A stretch of 64,000 nucleotides of DNA from a methanogenic archaeon ISO4-H5 (GCA_001560915.1 CP014214.1:744001-808000), one strand, 5' to 3'; counted from the stretch's first letter, positions 40,601 to 50,586 are shown. Numbers and translations are program-made. The notes: generated from the letters alone by a model not told the origin.

Positions 40601-43600
40601 ACCATGATCCCCGCGGGAGGAAGCATTTGCTTCGGTACCGAGAACAAGTACTATGTCGTGGAGAACATCGATGATGAGTATGTCACCGTCTTCTCGGCTT
40701 TCACCGTGACCGGAATCGGCGACGGCAAGAGCGTCAGAATCACCAGCGGTTCCTCGGGAGTCACAGTGACCAGGAACGGAGGTAACAACGACGTGAGTGT
40801 CAGCATCTATCCGAGCGACGGTTCCGTGTACATAAGCCAGAACACAGGATACGTGATGATAGCGGACTTCGTCATGACCGATATGACCTTCAAGAACGGC
40901 GATACCACCGTCGCGGGAACCGGAACGCTCAGAGTGGAATCGAGGGACAGCGGCATCACCGCTGCCTATTCTTCAGGTACGTTCGCTGTCAACGGCACCC
41001 TGCTCTTCGACACAACATCCGTGAGCGGAGAGTTCTCAGTCGCCCCGGATGAGGCCCTCTATGACTTCACGGTGGCGGTCTCGAAATCCGTCACGGTCAC
41101 GCCCGACGGAGAGGATCCGACGGAGTATGCCAACGCATCCTCCACGGATCCTTTGATTATCGAGTACAACTCCAAGACCTTCACCATCTACCCCTCCAGC
41201 GGAGAGTACTATGTGAAGGCCAGCACCGCCGTCACTGTGGGGGGCATCTCCAAAGTCAAGCTCCTGTCCGAGGAATCCACCGACAGCATGGTCGTGGGCG
41301 TCGGTTCCCACAACTACATCATCCTATCCAACGGCCAGCGGGCAGAATTCACTTCGATGCAGGGAACCTCTACGTTCACATACACCGCTGCCGCCGACGG
41401 CACCAGGTTCGACATCACGGGAACCACCGGAAACTGGAATGCCCTCCTCACACAGGGTGCGGCTTCCTTCGGATCGAACGGCGACCGCGATACGCTCACC
41501 CTCACCGATTACACCCGCAACCTCACCTACACCAGCGAGTCCGGTGCCGTCATCACCACCCACGTGGTCTCATCCGCCCTGTATGGACAGCTGGTATCCG
41601 GAACCGCCACCATCCCCGTGGACGGAGGAACATCCCTCATCGTGGCGGACATCGAATTCCTGGCGGCGGGCGAAGCCGCCACCCTGACCGTAAGCAGCGG
41701 CATCCCGGTCCTTGTGAACGGAGGCGTGGATCTGAATGAAGGGGACACCATGCTCGTCGGAGACGTCAGTATCACCAATGTCGGTGACGACAATCCCGAT
41801 GTCTACCCGGGCGTCGAGGTCCACTACGATAAAACCGAAGGTACCAGGACCGTTGTGTTCGACAGCGGGGGCATCACCGTCTCCACTCACGTAACCGCCG
41901 GTTATTCTTTCACCTCGACCGCCAACTGCCAGGTCTCCGTTGCCGACGACGGAAGGTTCTCCGCATCCGAAGGCCAGTTCACGCTCAACGACGGCGAGAC
42001 CCTCGTCATCGGCAGCATCACCGTCACATCCTCCGGCACCAGCGTCCTGTCCGTCGACGGCGATGCGTTCACCGTCAGCAGCGGTTCCCTTACGTTCTCC
42101 GCCCCAGCCTCGTTCACCGTGGGTGGCGTGGAGATCAGCGGAGCGGTCTCCGTCGCCATTTCCGGCAGCACCACCGTGTCCGCTCCGGCCAACGGAACCA
42201 TCGGGTTCTCCTCCACCACCCTTTACAGTTACACCAACGCCTCCGGTACCGATCCGCTCGTAGTGACCTCCAATCCCGAGGGCGGTGCCTTCACACCCCA
42301 GAGCGGAAGCTACTACGTGTATTACGGGAGCCCCGCGACCGTCAACGGCGTCACCGTCTCCGTCGGAGGGCAGGACGGGGACCACATCACCGTGGATGCG
42401 GGCAGCAATACCGTCACCCTGGCCAACGGACAGACTGTCACCTTCTTGAACGACACATCCGTTTCATACACCGCTGCCTCCGACGGAACCTCCTTCACCG
42501 TCAACGCCCTGAACGACCTGCCCATGATCTCCGGCTCGGTCACGCTGTCGGAGGGACAGCAGGTAATCATCGGAAGCACCGCCTACACCGCGGGATCGGA
42601 TCAGACCGTGATCTCCTCGGTCGGCGGCACAGGGGTCCTGACAAGCGGTTCCGTCTCATTCCCTGCCGGAAGCAGCCTTACCGTCGGATCAGCAGCGTAC
42701 ACCGCTGTAAACACCGCCGCGACCGTCTCCGTCAGCAACGGCACCGCCACGCTAGAATCCGGAACCGTGACCCTCGTTGGAGGGGCCTCCGTGGACCTCG
42801 GCGACGTCACCGTCCTCAACAACGGGACCGTTCCGTTTGATGTCCCCGCCCGCGGAGAAATCACCCTGCCCCAGGGCGCGAAGATCAGGGCCACCCTGGG
42901 CAGTACCAGCAACGATTTCACTGCCGTCTCCCAGACCGAGGTAAGGGTCGAATCCGACGGCACTATAAGCATCATCAGCACCGACAGCCTGTCCCTCGCG
43001 CAGGGAGAGTCCGTGACCATCGGCAACATCGTCATCACTGCGGACACGGCCTCGGAGATCTCCGTCAGCGACGAGGCCTTCACGCTCGTCTCGGGAACAG
43101 TTTCCCTCAGCACCGTATCTGCAGGATCCACCTCCGTCAGGATCAGCGGCATAGTGATCCTCGGCGCCTCCTCCGCATCCGTGGGCACCTCCACCTACGT
43201 CGTCGGTCCTGCCGGAGGAACCCTCAACATCAACAGCGAAACCTATCAGAACGCTTCACAGACCCAGACCATCAAATTCACTTACGAGTCCGGGGCTTTC
43301 GTCCTCAGTGAGGGTTCGTACCTCACCGGCGTTTCGGGCGATGAGTCCGTGACCGTTAACGGGTTCGCGATCAAGTCAGGTTCGGACACCGAGAGACTCG
43401 AGCTGACCGTCGGAACCGATACCGTAGGGACCAACGGCACCGTACCCGTCAGGATAGTGAAGAATAACGTGACATGGACCTACGGTTCCCCCACCAACGC
43501 CGTGTTCACCTTCGGCACCAATGCGGTCCTGACCTCCGGTTCGGTCGCCGTTCCCGACGGCATACCTCTGATGATCGGGGATGCCGAGTACTATGCTGAT

Positions 43601-46600
43601 GGCGATGACACGGTGCTGTCTGCCGAAAGCGGAAAGGCCGTCCTGGTCTCCGGGTCCGTCATCGTGCCCGACAATGCATCCGTGACGGTGCTTGGAACAG
43701 AGTTCACCGCCTTCAACGGTTCCGGAGCCATCTCTCTGGTGATCTCTTCGAGCGGAAACTACGCGGAGATCTACCAGGACAGTCTCAGTATCGTTTCCGC
43801 CGACTCCCTCACCGTATCCCTAAGCCAGCCCGGCAGCCTGCTGAAGGTCGGGGACAGCACCTACGCGTACAGCGACAGTGCCTTCTCCCTCGGTATCGCC
43901 GGCACCGATGTTACGATGCTCAACACCGAACCCTGGGTCACCTTCAACGGAGCGATCATCATCGGCGGCGTGACCTACCAGTCCGACGGCGAGGCATCCA
44001 TCTGCTATAACGGTACCCTCTGCGAGCTCGGATCCGGAATAATCTCGTTCGCCGGCACCTCCGCCAGCCCCGTCTCCCTGAGGATTATGACCTATTCCGT
44101 CAGTACCGAATCTGCGGTGAAAATCGGTCTCGAAGAGGTCCAGTCAGAGTCAGTCATCACTCTTCACAGCGGTTCCGTGACCGCCGATTCCGATATTCCC
44201 CTCACAGTGAGCGGCACCGCCTTCAATGTAGGCAGCGGGGTCACCGTAACTTCCTCGCAGAACTTCACCATCCCGGATCAGAGGAGCATCTCTTTCACCG
44301 TCTCGGCAACGGAAATCACGATCACCGGCAACGGTCCGGAAGACCTCACCTACACGCATGCAGACAGCCTGCTGGCTATACCGTCGGGCAGTGCGGCACA
44401 TCTGAATATCAGCTCGACGGCCACCATTTCCTTCAGCATCACAGCCGTAAGCGACGCCACCGTGGCCGTGGGTACCGATGTACAGGAGCTCAGGAGCGGA
44501 AACATCCAGCTGCCCAGGGGGCAGTCCGTGAGGATCGGTTCCGGACTGTATTCGATGGAAGAGGAATCCGTCCTGGGTATCGAATCCGGCACCGCCGTCC
44601 TCCTCGAAGGAGCGGTCAGCGTCCAGGAGTCCGCGGCCCTGAAGGTGGGCGGAACGCTCTTCACCGCCGGCAGCGACGGTGCATCGATCACTTACTCGGA
44701 CCAGCCCGTTCCACGCATAAGGGCAGGAAGCGTCACCGCATCGGGTACATTCGAGATATCCTCCGAAGTGGTGTCATATTTCTTTGACGGCAGCGGCACC
44801 TACACGGTGGCCGTCAACCCCACGGACAAGTCCGTCAATCTCACCACCTCCGGCGACGGAACCGCCGGCACGACGATCAAGATCACATCCGGCCAGGAGT
44901 TCATGGTGCTCCAGGAGGTCTCCTCCGCCACGCTCAACATCAAAGACGTCTCCGCCACCAGTGCCACCCCGCCGACCGCGAAGCTCCTGGCGGGTTCGGC
45001 GGTCCTCGGCGAGAAAGCATCCGTCACCGTACCCGCCCACGGTGGGAGTGCCGATACGTACATCCTGTTCTACGGCGGAACCCCCGGCGAGGTCCGCGTG
45101 GAGCACCAATCCCTCAACTCCCCCATAGTCACACTCAAATCGGGATCGATTAGCCTCGACGACGGGGTCGACCCCACCTACACCAACACAGGCACCGGCG
45201 AGGCAGCCTTCGTCGCCCTGGGATCCAACGAGCTCTCGCTCAAGTCGGGAGCCATCACCGTACCCGAGGGTTCCACCGTGTGGGTGGGCGAGAAGAGCAT
45301 CACCAACACGAGCGGCAGCGTCTCGGTGGATTCCTCCGGCAACATAACACTCGGAGCCCAGTCGCACGCTCTCATTAGGGACGAGTTCGGCGGCGAGTAC
45401 TACCTCGACAACAACGGATCCGAGCCCATGACCCAGAACGTGGACCAATACGTCGAGAGCCATGCCTTCACGGGATTCAACGAGAGGAGGGAGGTCTGCA
45501 TCTCCTCCGTTCAGGAGATGTACCGCACCGGACAGTCCCAGAAGGTCCGTGCCCTCATCGATTTCACCGTCGAGAAGCTGAGGTCCGCAGTCTACGACAG
45601 CAGTATCAGCTACGAGGAGAACATCCGCATGCTCGACCACATGGTCATGGGCCTGGAGGAGCAGATCCGCAGCATGTTTGACCCCGAGCAGGCCTTCCAG
45701 GACTACAAGGAATCCATCATCGAAGAGTTAGAGGCGCTCCACGTGGGAGAGACCTCCCTGTCGGAGCAGCGCATCATCGACAACGCCATCAGCAGCATCA
45801 GCAGCATGTCGTACAGCGAGCAGACCTACGATGATGACATGGCCGCCATCACCGAGGCTCTGGCCGTCGTGGAGAAGAACCTCTCCGGGTACCGTTCATC
45901 TGGCTCCGCCGCGTTCGTCGTGCTCCGCGAGATCCTGAAGGATTACGTCAAAACTGAGCCGGTGGACGGCTTCGAGGCCATCACCTCGCTCAAGCAGCAG
46001 TACACCTCCGCCCTGGAGGATATCCAGTACCTCAACAACCTCAGCTCGGATGCCAACCTGCAGCGCCTGAACGACCTGAGGGACGCCTTCGACGGTGCTG
46101 TTTACAGCATCCACAGTACCGAGTACCAGAAGGTTAAGAACACCGTCCTGGCCGAGATGAACGCCCTCTACCAGTCCTACCCCTCGCCCACCGCCGGGGA
46201 GCTCATTGATTCCGCCATCGCCAAGGTGAACCTCAGGGCCTACGATGCCCAGAGGGTGTATACCGACAACGTGAACATCCTCAGCAACCTGCTCGCCAAC
46301 CTCAAGACCAACCTCAGTTCCACCCTTCTCGGTAATATAGAGACATTCAACGCCTACTGCGATGCATTCCTGGAGAGGTATACCGAGGCTTTTGCCGCCT
46401 ACACAGAGGCGAGGGAGACGGCGGAACCCGCTCAGCAGGCGACCATTGACGAGATTCTCGGATGGATCCAAGAGGCGAAGGACAAGGTTGACCCCACCGT
46501 AGAGGGACACATCACCTACGACACGACCAAGTCCCTCAATGACAACATCAACGCCGTCTTCGCCATCGCCAAGAACTTGGAGGACGACATCAATAACCAC

Positions 46601-48529
46601 ATCAACACCCAGATCTCCAACGAGCTCGACAGGGTGTACAACGCGGCACGCGCCCACCTCAACCTCAACGACCGCGAGGGAGTCCCCACCAAGCTCAGGG
46701 ACTACATCGCAACCACCAGGATCGCCCTGGAAACCGAGTACAACAGCGGAGACACCGCGATGGCCAAGGGACTCGCCATCAACGGCATCATGGAGACCTA
46801 CAACACCGAGATGGCGGTGCTCATCGAGCAGGCCGAGTTCTACCTCAACGTCGATGTGGGAGTCAAGTACCTGCAGGACCGCTACGCCACCTCGTACGCC
46901 GCCGTGGTCAGCCTCATGAACACGGACATCGCCCTGCTCAGGGCACTCGAGTATGACACCTCCAAGGAGATGTCCCAGAACCTCTCCGAACTGCAGGAGA
47001 GGATCAACAACTACAGTGTAGCGCTCGCTACCCTCAGGAAGAACACCACCCAGGGCGACTTCGAGAACTACAGGGAGTTCAGGGCCTGGACGGTCACCGA
47101 GTACCTCAGCGACACCTCCACCCAGGCCGAGAAAGACCTGGCGAACCAGTATGCGGCCTCCATCCGTGCCGTGGTCTTCAACGGAAAGTCCATCGAATCC
47201 AACAGGTACGCCGTCGACAGGCTGTTCAGCGAGTTCGAGGGCAAGTACCTCGCCCTCATGGCTGACCAGCGCAAGGGAGACTTCGATGCCCTCAGGAACA
47301 CCCTGAAATCTAACATAGATGCGGCCCTCATCGAAGGTGACGGGGATTCCGTCAGGGCCGCCGCCGAGAGGGGAAAGAGTTGGATTGGGGAGTTCGTCTT
47401 CGACAGGTCCGCCGATTACGACACCAACTCGGCCAACATCACACTCATCAGGGACGCGACCCTCCTGGCCATCGAGTACGAGAGGAGCACCGACGCCGCT
47501 GTCAAGGCGGCCAAGGTGGCGCAGGCCAACAGCGACATCCTGGACCTCCCCGGTCTCATCGCAGCCATCAATGTCCAGTCCGCCGTCGACGACTCGCAGA
47601 AGATCAGGACCATCCTCGAGAACGCCCGTGCCGCGGTGTCCGGCATCTCCTACGACTTCTCCCAGAGCCCCAGAGACAACCTCGCATCCGCGGAGGCGGT
47701 CATGGCCCGGTTCTCCCAGGACCTCTACGAGCAGAGGCTCATGGAGAACAGCACCACCGTGGGCGGCATCCGCGCCGACGGAAAGACCATCGACGGAAAG
47801 ACCGCCGAATACCCCAAGGACTCCGACGAGATCTGGGGAATCGTCGCCAACGCCACCGGCATCGGCGACGACGCATCCGCCACCATCTCCCGCGTGACCC
47901 CCACCCTCGACCCGGCCGCGGGCACTACCTTCCCCGCCTCCGGATCGGTGGCCAACGTGCTCTCCAACGGAAAGGTCCTGGGAGCGTTTGACGTCACCCT
48001 GTACAACGGCGGAGAGCGCGTCACCTCGTTCAGCGGCATGTACTGCATCAAGATCCTCCTGCCCGAGGACATGAGGGGATTCGACAGCGTGCAGGTCGCC
48101 TACGTCGACGAGTTCGGTGACGTCCAGATTTACGATGCGAGGGTCGAGGGCAACTACCTGGTGTTCGAGACCGCCCACTTCTCCACCTTCAACGTGTACG
48201 GCAACATCATACTCCACACCCACTACGACATCTACCTGTACGTTGTGCTGATCGTACTGGCGGTGCTCCTCCTGGTCCTCCTGATCCGCGTGGTCCGCTA
48301 CGACGCTAACGGCGGACAGGGAAGCACCCCCGCTACCGTCTTCTTCTGCGACGGAAAGGGCAGCCTCCCGGAGAACGGGTTCACCAGGGAGGGATACACC
48401 TTCGGCGGATGGTCGAGGAAGGCGGACGGCAGCGACCCAATTTCAGCCGACGCGGAGCTCTCCGCCCTCGGTAAGATTCATTTCCTGAAGCTCTATGCAG
48501 TATGGAACAAGGAGGAGGTGCAGCAGTGA
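37616..48529 (+). CDS. Giant adhesin-like surface protein (3637 residues)
   Basis: An exported single-pass giant. Signal sequence at 5-25. Residues about 30-2600 are beta-solenoid-like: degenerate units with the pattern SGSVT-(v/l)PxGxS(l/v)xVGxxxYTA...vsvsnGtatLxSGt, rich in Ser, Thr, Gly, Val. About 2600-3380 switches to an alpha-helical stalk with at least seven repeats marked by I-x-YD-x-S...xxN followed by a long helix (markers near 2658, 2732, 2872, 2965, 3111, 3259, 3344). Then a small beta domain, a transmembrane helix at about 3537-3558, and a final InlB/Flg_new-type repeat (YDANGGQGS...REGYTFGGWS...LYAVW). It overlaps the next gene (GTGA), which in turn overlaps mscS. Likely host or particle adhesion; ligand unknown. 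Confidence 0.9.
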   Translation: MKVKYLVVVAVLVLSALIVTFPAGSEVVAGEPARYTDLDEQTRVLIGSSYCDYMPLTEGGTDSSEMVKVSSDASGNNYIGYYSGSLYLVLDAPAWADGQESALPAFSLVFRENTYEIRAANLGADSSVTVIKLGSSNSGLIVEPIAGGVYVGSSSAPIISKSYCTLTSNDWLVYDATLQKYVGSANIKGHVVEVSQPAKLEMENGIFGTDFTGGAVTVSQTEGDVTYTMEMQPLNGGSPSSNTSYSLSFVNITGYPLQIGHSETTGRYSMRIHYTDTTGGDFSVQYDSVQDYQQNLYFNATEPGEVFLGSSGTPTAALSITNSADTPTLVYRSGEDTYYRYSGAAGYDRDITVLLTQGKNAPELLEGDITLASGNSIRVKETVIGAVIGSVDLSVQGGEVHLTVATSDTFALDGRQYVASGDGNQVYVPYNYAEASADLHGIELDAGQKIILGNGAMAFYEANGNTGTIERAIRNDSSTTSAANTVEVYNSTTDPFTVSTGDVNVFLTSYVSQDSALASPVRCSVTKAPLTATVDNDTGEFTVTNDGTIGGVIVKEAGERLVVSGITYTAITTSVFTGSDPNYVLESGQVSIDSNDPTSITIRRPNNSTLTVIGASQVTIGETSTFLFPAGSISIGAVTYEAVAESQFTLDSNDTLRMAYGRVTLLQNSSVRLPGTSYDMIFLASPDSGGEIQYSIDPTRKVSIHSGVFSFSLSSGGNSPTISLVGAGSGFSYNGSTYTYANTQADLNVNSGSVRFTGDNQSVSFDGSIMTYQNSNTRSYNSVGGAATITLNEGASAVPVLTAGTIQTEHLLIVNNITLDTYPGATVNYDGTVTLGPSKAITASATFNPPQGDPVTHSYTYTNASDSEDLVLLFTMDSDIIATLVSGSVRISTGTPITVAGHEYTAATSNAVVSIDNGAMVLQSGIVSAVRHVWNGVLIEAVNSTSFRIDSSLNRITFNADAQLKFDGADAIYGFGSSNRLLVTSDGHVLLTDGNTMIPAGGSICFGTENKYYVVENIDDEYVTVFSAFTVTGIGDGKSVRITSGSSGVTVTRNGGNNDVSVSIYPSDGSVYISQNTGYVMIADFVMTDMTFKNGDTTVAGTGTLRVESRDSGITAAYSSGTFAVNGTLLFDTTSVSGEFSVAPDEALYDFTVAVSKSVTVTPDGEDPTEYANASSTDPLIIEYNSKTFTIYPSSGEYYVKASTAVTVGGISKVKLLSEESTDSMVVGVGSHNYIILSNGQRAEFTSMQGTSTFTYTAAADGTRFDITGTTGNWNALLTQGAASFGSNGDRDTLTLTDYTRNLTYTSESGAVITTHVVSSALYGQLVSGTATIPVDGGTSLIVADIEFLAAGEAATLTVSSGIPVLVNGGVDLNEGDTMLVGDVSITNVGDDNPDVYPGVEVHYDKTEGTRTVVFDSGGITVSTHVTAGYSFTSTANCQVSVADDGRFSASEGQFTLNDGETLVIGSITVTSSGTSVLSVDGDAFTVSSGSLTFSAPASFTVGGVEISGAVSVAISGSTTVSAPANGTIGFSSTTLYSYTNASGTDPLVVTSNPEGGAFTPQSGSYYVYYGSPATVNGVTVSVGGQDGDHITVDAGSNTVTLANGQTVTFLNDTSVSYTAASDGTSFTVNALNDLPMISGSVTLSEGQQVIIGSTAYTAGSDQTVISSVGGTGVLTSGSVSFPAGSSLTVGSAAYTAVNTAATVSVSNGTATLESGTVTLVGGASVDLGDVTVLNNGTVPFDVPARGEITLPQGAKIRATLGSTSNDFTAVSQTEVRVESDGTISIISTDSLSLAQGESVTIGNIVITADTASEISVSDEAFTLVSGTVSLSTVSAGSTSVRISGIVILGASSASVGTSTYVVGPAGGTLNINSETYQNASQTQTIKFTYESGAFVLSEGSYLTGVSGDESVTVNGFAIKSGSDTERLELTVGTDTVGTNGTVPVRIVKNNVTWTYGSPTNAVFTFGTNAVLTSGSVAVPDGIPLMIGDAEYYADGDDTVLSAESGKAVLVSGSVIVPDNASVTVLGTEFTAFNGSGAISLVISSSGNYAEIYQDSLSIVSADSLTVSLSQPGSLLKVGDSTYAYSDSAFSLGIAGTDVTMLNTEPWVTFNGAIIIGGVTYQSDGEASICYNGTLCELGSGIISFAGTSASPVSLRIMTYSVSTESAVKIGLEEVQSESVITLHSGSVTADSDIPLTVSGTAFNVGSGVTVTSSQNFTIPDQRSISFTVSATEITITGNGPEDLTYTHADSLLAIPSGSAAHLNISSTATISFSITAVSDATVAVGTDVQELRSGNIQLPRGQSVRIGSGLYSMEEESVLGIESGTAVLLEGAVSVQESAALKVGGTLFTAGSDGASITYSDQPVPRIRAGSVTASGTFEISSEVVSYFFDGSGTYTVAVNPTDKSVNLTTSGDGTAGTTIKITSGQEFMVLQEVSSATLNIKDVSATSATPPTAKLLAGSAVLGEKASVTVPAHGGSADTYILFYGGTPGEVRVEHQSLNSPIVTLKSGSISLDDGVDPTYTNTGTGEAAFVALGSNELSLKSGAITVPEGSTVWVGEKSITNTSGSVSVDSSGNITLGAQSHALIRDEFGGEYYLDNNGSEPMTQNVDQYVESHAFTGFNERREVCISSVQEMYRTGQSQKVRALIDFTVEKLRSAVYDSSISYEENIRMLDHMVMGLEEQIRSMFDPEQAFQDYKESIIEELEALHVGETSLSEQRIIDNAISSISSMSYSEQTYDDDMAAITEALAVVEKNLSGYRSSGSAAFVVLREILKDYVKTEPVDGFEAITSLKQQYTSALEDIQYLNNLSSDANLQRLNDLRDAFDGAVYSIHSTEYQKVKNTVLAEMNALYQSYPSPTAGELIDSAIAKVNLRAYDAQRVYTDNVNILSNLLANLKTNLSSTLLGNIETFNAYCDAFLERYTEAFAAYTEARETAEPAQQATIDEILGWIQEAKDKVDPTVEGHITYDTTKSLNDNINAVFAIAKNLEDDINNHINTQISNELDRVYNAARAHLNLNDREGVPTKLRDYIATTRIALETEYNSGDTAMAKGLAINGIMETYNTEMAVLIEQAEFYLNVDVGVKYLQDRYATSYAAVVSLMNTDIALLRALEYDTSKEMSQNLSELQERINNYSVALATLRKNTTQGDFENYREFRAWTVTEYLSDTSTQAEKDLANQYAASIRAVVFNGKSIESNRYAVDRLFSEFEGKYLALMADQRKGDFDALRNTLKSNIDAALIEGDGDSVRAAAERGKSWIGEFVFDRSADYDTNSANITLIRDATLLAIEYERSTDAAVKAAKVAQANSDILDLPGLIAAINVQSAVDDSQKIRTILENARAAVSGISYDFSQSPRDNLASAEAVMARFSQDLYEQRLMENSTTVGGIRADGKTIDGKTAEYPKDSDEIWGIVANATGIGDDASATISRVTPTLDPAAGTTFPASGSVANVLSNGKVLGAFDVTLYNGGERVTSFSGMYCIKILLPEDMRGFDSVQVAYVDEFGDVQIYDARVEGNYLVFETAHFSTFNVYGNIILHTHYDIYLYVVLIVLAVLLLVLLIRVVRYDANGGQGSTPATVFFCDGKGSLPENGFTREGYTFGGWSRKADGSDPISADAELSALGKIHFLKLYAVWNKEEVQQ

Positions 48530-49458
48530 TAAAGGACACCAACGAGATCCATTACACCAACGACGACCCCCTCCCAGTCATGAGGTACACCAACGAGGAC
48601 ATCCCCTACAACGAGTGGGAGGTCTACCGCGGCAACCCCTCCGCCGCCGAGTTCGGCGACGACAGTCCTCCCCGGAGGATGGACGACCCCGCCAGCACCC
48701 GCTTCTCCAGCGACTACGACATCCAGAAGATCGCATCCACCTTCGTGGTGGTGTCGCTTGTGGCCATGGCAGTCGTCCTCGACGACTCTCCCTTCGGTTC
48801 GTTCTTCGATCCCATCATGGGTTCCATCGCCGAGGCCTTCGGCGTCTCCGGCATCGACCCCGGGTACTCGATCTACTGTGATGTGGAGCTGATACCCACC
48901 GACTCGGACATCTCGTACTACGTGACGTTCGACACTGTGCCAGAGGGCAAATTGCTGCTCAAGGTGACGCAGGGCAAGGACGTGATCCAGGAACTGCCGC
49001 TGGAGAGTTCGCTGTCGGGAACGATAGTGAATCTGCTGCCCGGCACGACCTATGTCGTCTCCGTACTGGTGGACGGCAAGACCGTCGGGTCGGCACAGAC
49101 CTCCACCCTCGGAACCTACGACGGAACCCCCATCGTGAAGCTCCTGAGCTACAAGAACAATAACAAAATCAGCAGGAATGCCGACAACGACGGAGGATAC
49201 CTCAACTTCCAGATCGCGGTCATCGACAGGAACAACGTATGTTCCTCGTTCGAGGCCGAGATCACCGTCGAGACGGCAGCCGCCAGCCCGCAGACATCGT
49301 CCATGACGTTCACCGGAGCGCCCACCGACATGCAGGCCATCCTCCTGCCCGACTCCTGGTTCCCCGATAACATGACGGAGCCCATACAGGCCTCCCTCGT
49401 GATCACCTGGGACGAAGGCGGGCAGAGCAAGGAACTCAGCGAAACCATTTCCATATGA
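48526..49458 (+). CDS. Membrane-anchored partner of the giant surface protein
   Basis: A 310-residue protein with a charged cytoplasmic N-terminus (about 1-60, proline- and acid-rich), one transmembrane helix at about 68-88, and an extracellular beta-rich region resembling fibronectin-III-like strands (PEGKLLLKVTQGK, LLPGTTYVVSVLVDGK). I place the start at GTG 48526, overlapping the upstream TGA, because GGAGGAGG lies 8-10 nt before it; ATG 48502 would sit before that ribosome site. Overlap with both neighbours implies coupled translation. No known family recognised. Confidence 0.75.
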   Translation: MIKDTNEIHYTNDDPLPVMRYTNEDIPYNEWEVYRGNPSAAEFGDDSPPRRMDDPASTRFSSDYDIQKIASTFVVVSLVAMAVVLDDSPFGSFFDPIMGSIAEAFGVSGIDPGYSIYCDVELIPTDSDISYYVTFDTVPEGKLLLKVTQGKDVIQELPLESSLSGTIVNLLPGTTYVVSVLVDGKTVGSAQTSTLGTYDGTPIVKLLSYKNNNKISRNADNDGGYLNFQIAVIDRNNVCSSFEAEITVETAAASPQTSSMTFTGAPTDMQAILLPDSWFPDNMTEPIQASLVITWDEGGQSKELSETISI

Positions 49459-50504
49459 AAAAGGTGTCAAAAATGACAAGAGCATTGACCAAACAAGACT
49501 TCATGGGCCCCAAGGGCATCATAATCATCGCTCTGGCGGTGTTCACGGTGCTCACCTGGGTCTTCAGCGATCAGATATACGGAGCGGATTCCGTATTCTA
49601 TCAGAACAACTTCGGCAACTCCGCCCTCAATACGGCCGTCAGCTACATACCCGCGATCATCAAGACCGTCGTGATAATGTTCTGCGCATGGCTGATCAAC
49701 TTCGTGGTGCAGATCGTCCTCGAGTACTTCGCCAAGGGAAGCAAAGAGGTCATCACCGCCATGAAGCTCATCAAGAGCCTGGTGAAGTACCTGATCTTCA
49801 TAGTCGCCATCCTTCTGTGCCTCAGCGCCTGGGGAGTCAACACCGCGACCCTCATAGCATCGGCCGGTATCCTCTCTCTGATCATCGGTCTCGGAGCCCA
49901 GAGCCTGATCGCAGACATCATCGCCGGTCTGTTTATGGTGTTCGAGAACGACTTCGAGGTCGGCGACATCGTCGTCATCGACGGATGGAGGGGAACCGTC
50001 ACTGAGATCGGTATGAGGACCACCAAGCTGGTCGACTACCGCGGCAACATCAAGATCGTCAACAACTCGAAGATATCCACCGTCATCAACCAGTCCAAGA
50101 AGACCTCCGTCGCCCTCTGTTACATCGGAGTGGAGTACGGAGATGACCTCTCCCGCATCGAACTGGTCATCAGGGACAACATCGACAGGGTCAAGGCGCA
50201 CATCCCCCAGATCATCAACGGACCCTTCTACAAGGGTGTGGACAGCCTCGGCGAGTCCAGCGTGAACCTCTTGTTCATGGCCGACTGTAAGGAGGAGGAC
50301 CTCTTCATCGTCCAGAGGGCCATGAACCGCGAGTGGAAGATAGTCTTCGACGAGAACCACATCAACATTCCCTTCCCGCAGGTCACCGTCAGCCAGTACG
50401 AGGCCCACCAGGAGACCATGGACAGGGCTACCGTCCGCGAGGCACGCCAGTTCGCCGACACCCAGAGCGAGCTCTCCAAGGGAATGGAGGTCGACCAGGA
50501 GTAA
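49455..50504 (+). CDS. MscS-family mechanosensitive channel
   Basis: A 349-residue small-conductance mechanosensitive channel: two N-terminal helices, then the pore helix region ILSLIIGLGAQSLIADIIAGL with the GLGAQS signature near 145, the beta domain FEVGDIVVIDGWRGTVTEIGMRT and a mixed alpha/beta C-terminal vestibule. It overlaps the upstream gene by 4 bp. Coupling a tension-gated channel to a giant surface protein operon is unusual. Confidence 0.92.
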   Translation: MKKVSKMTRALTKQDFMGPKGIIIIALAVFTVLTWVFSDQIYGADSVFYQNNFGNSALNTAVSYIPAIIKTVVIMFCAWLINFVVQIVLEYFAKGSKEVITAMKLIKSLVKYLIFIVAILLCLSAWGVNTATLIASAGILSLIIGLGAQSLIADIIAGLFMVFENDFEVGDIVVIDGWRGTVTEIGMRTTKLVDYRGNIKIVNNSKISTVINQSKKTSVALCYIGVEYGDDLSRIELVIRDNIDRVKAHIPQIINGPFYKGVDSLGESSVNLLFMADCKEEDLFIVQRAMNREWKIVFDENHINIPFPQVTVSQYEAHQETMDRATVREARQFADTQSELSKGMEVDQE

Positions 50505-50527
50505 ACGCTTTAAGGCACCTTTTTTAG

Positions 50528-50549
50528 GGGGGCGGGGATACCCGCCCCC
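50528..50549 (+). terminator. GC hairpin ending the surface-protein operon
   Basis: GGGGGCGGG-GATA-CCCGCCCCC, perfect, 23 nt after the mscS stop. No T-run follows, although TTTTT precedes it. Confidence 0.6.
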
Positions 50550-50586
50550 GCATACCCATTAACTGCATTCCAGTCCCGTTTTAAAA

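Noticed and set aside
45896-48223. 775-codon open frame on the minus strand
   Set aside because: Antisense shadow of the helical stalk of the giant gene; caused by its codon bias.
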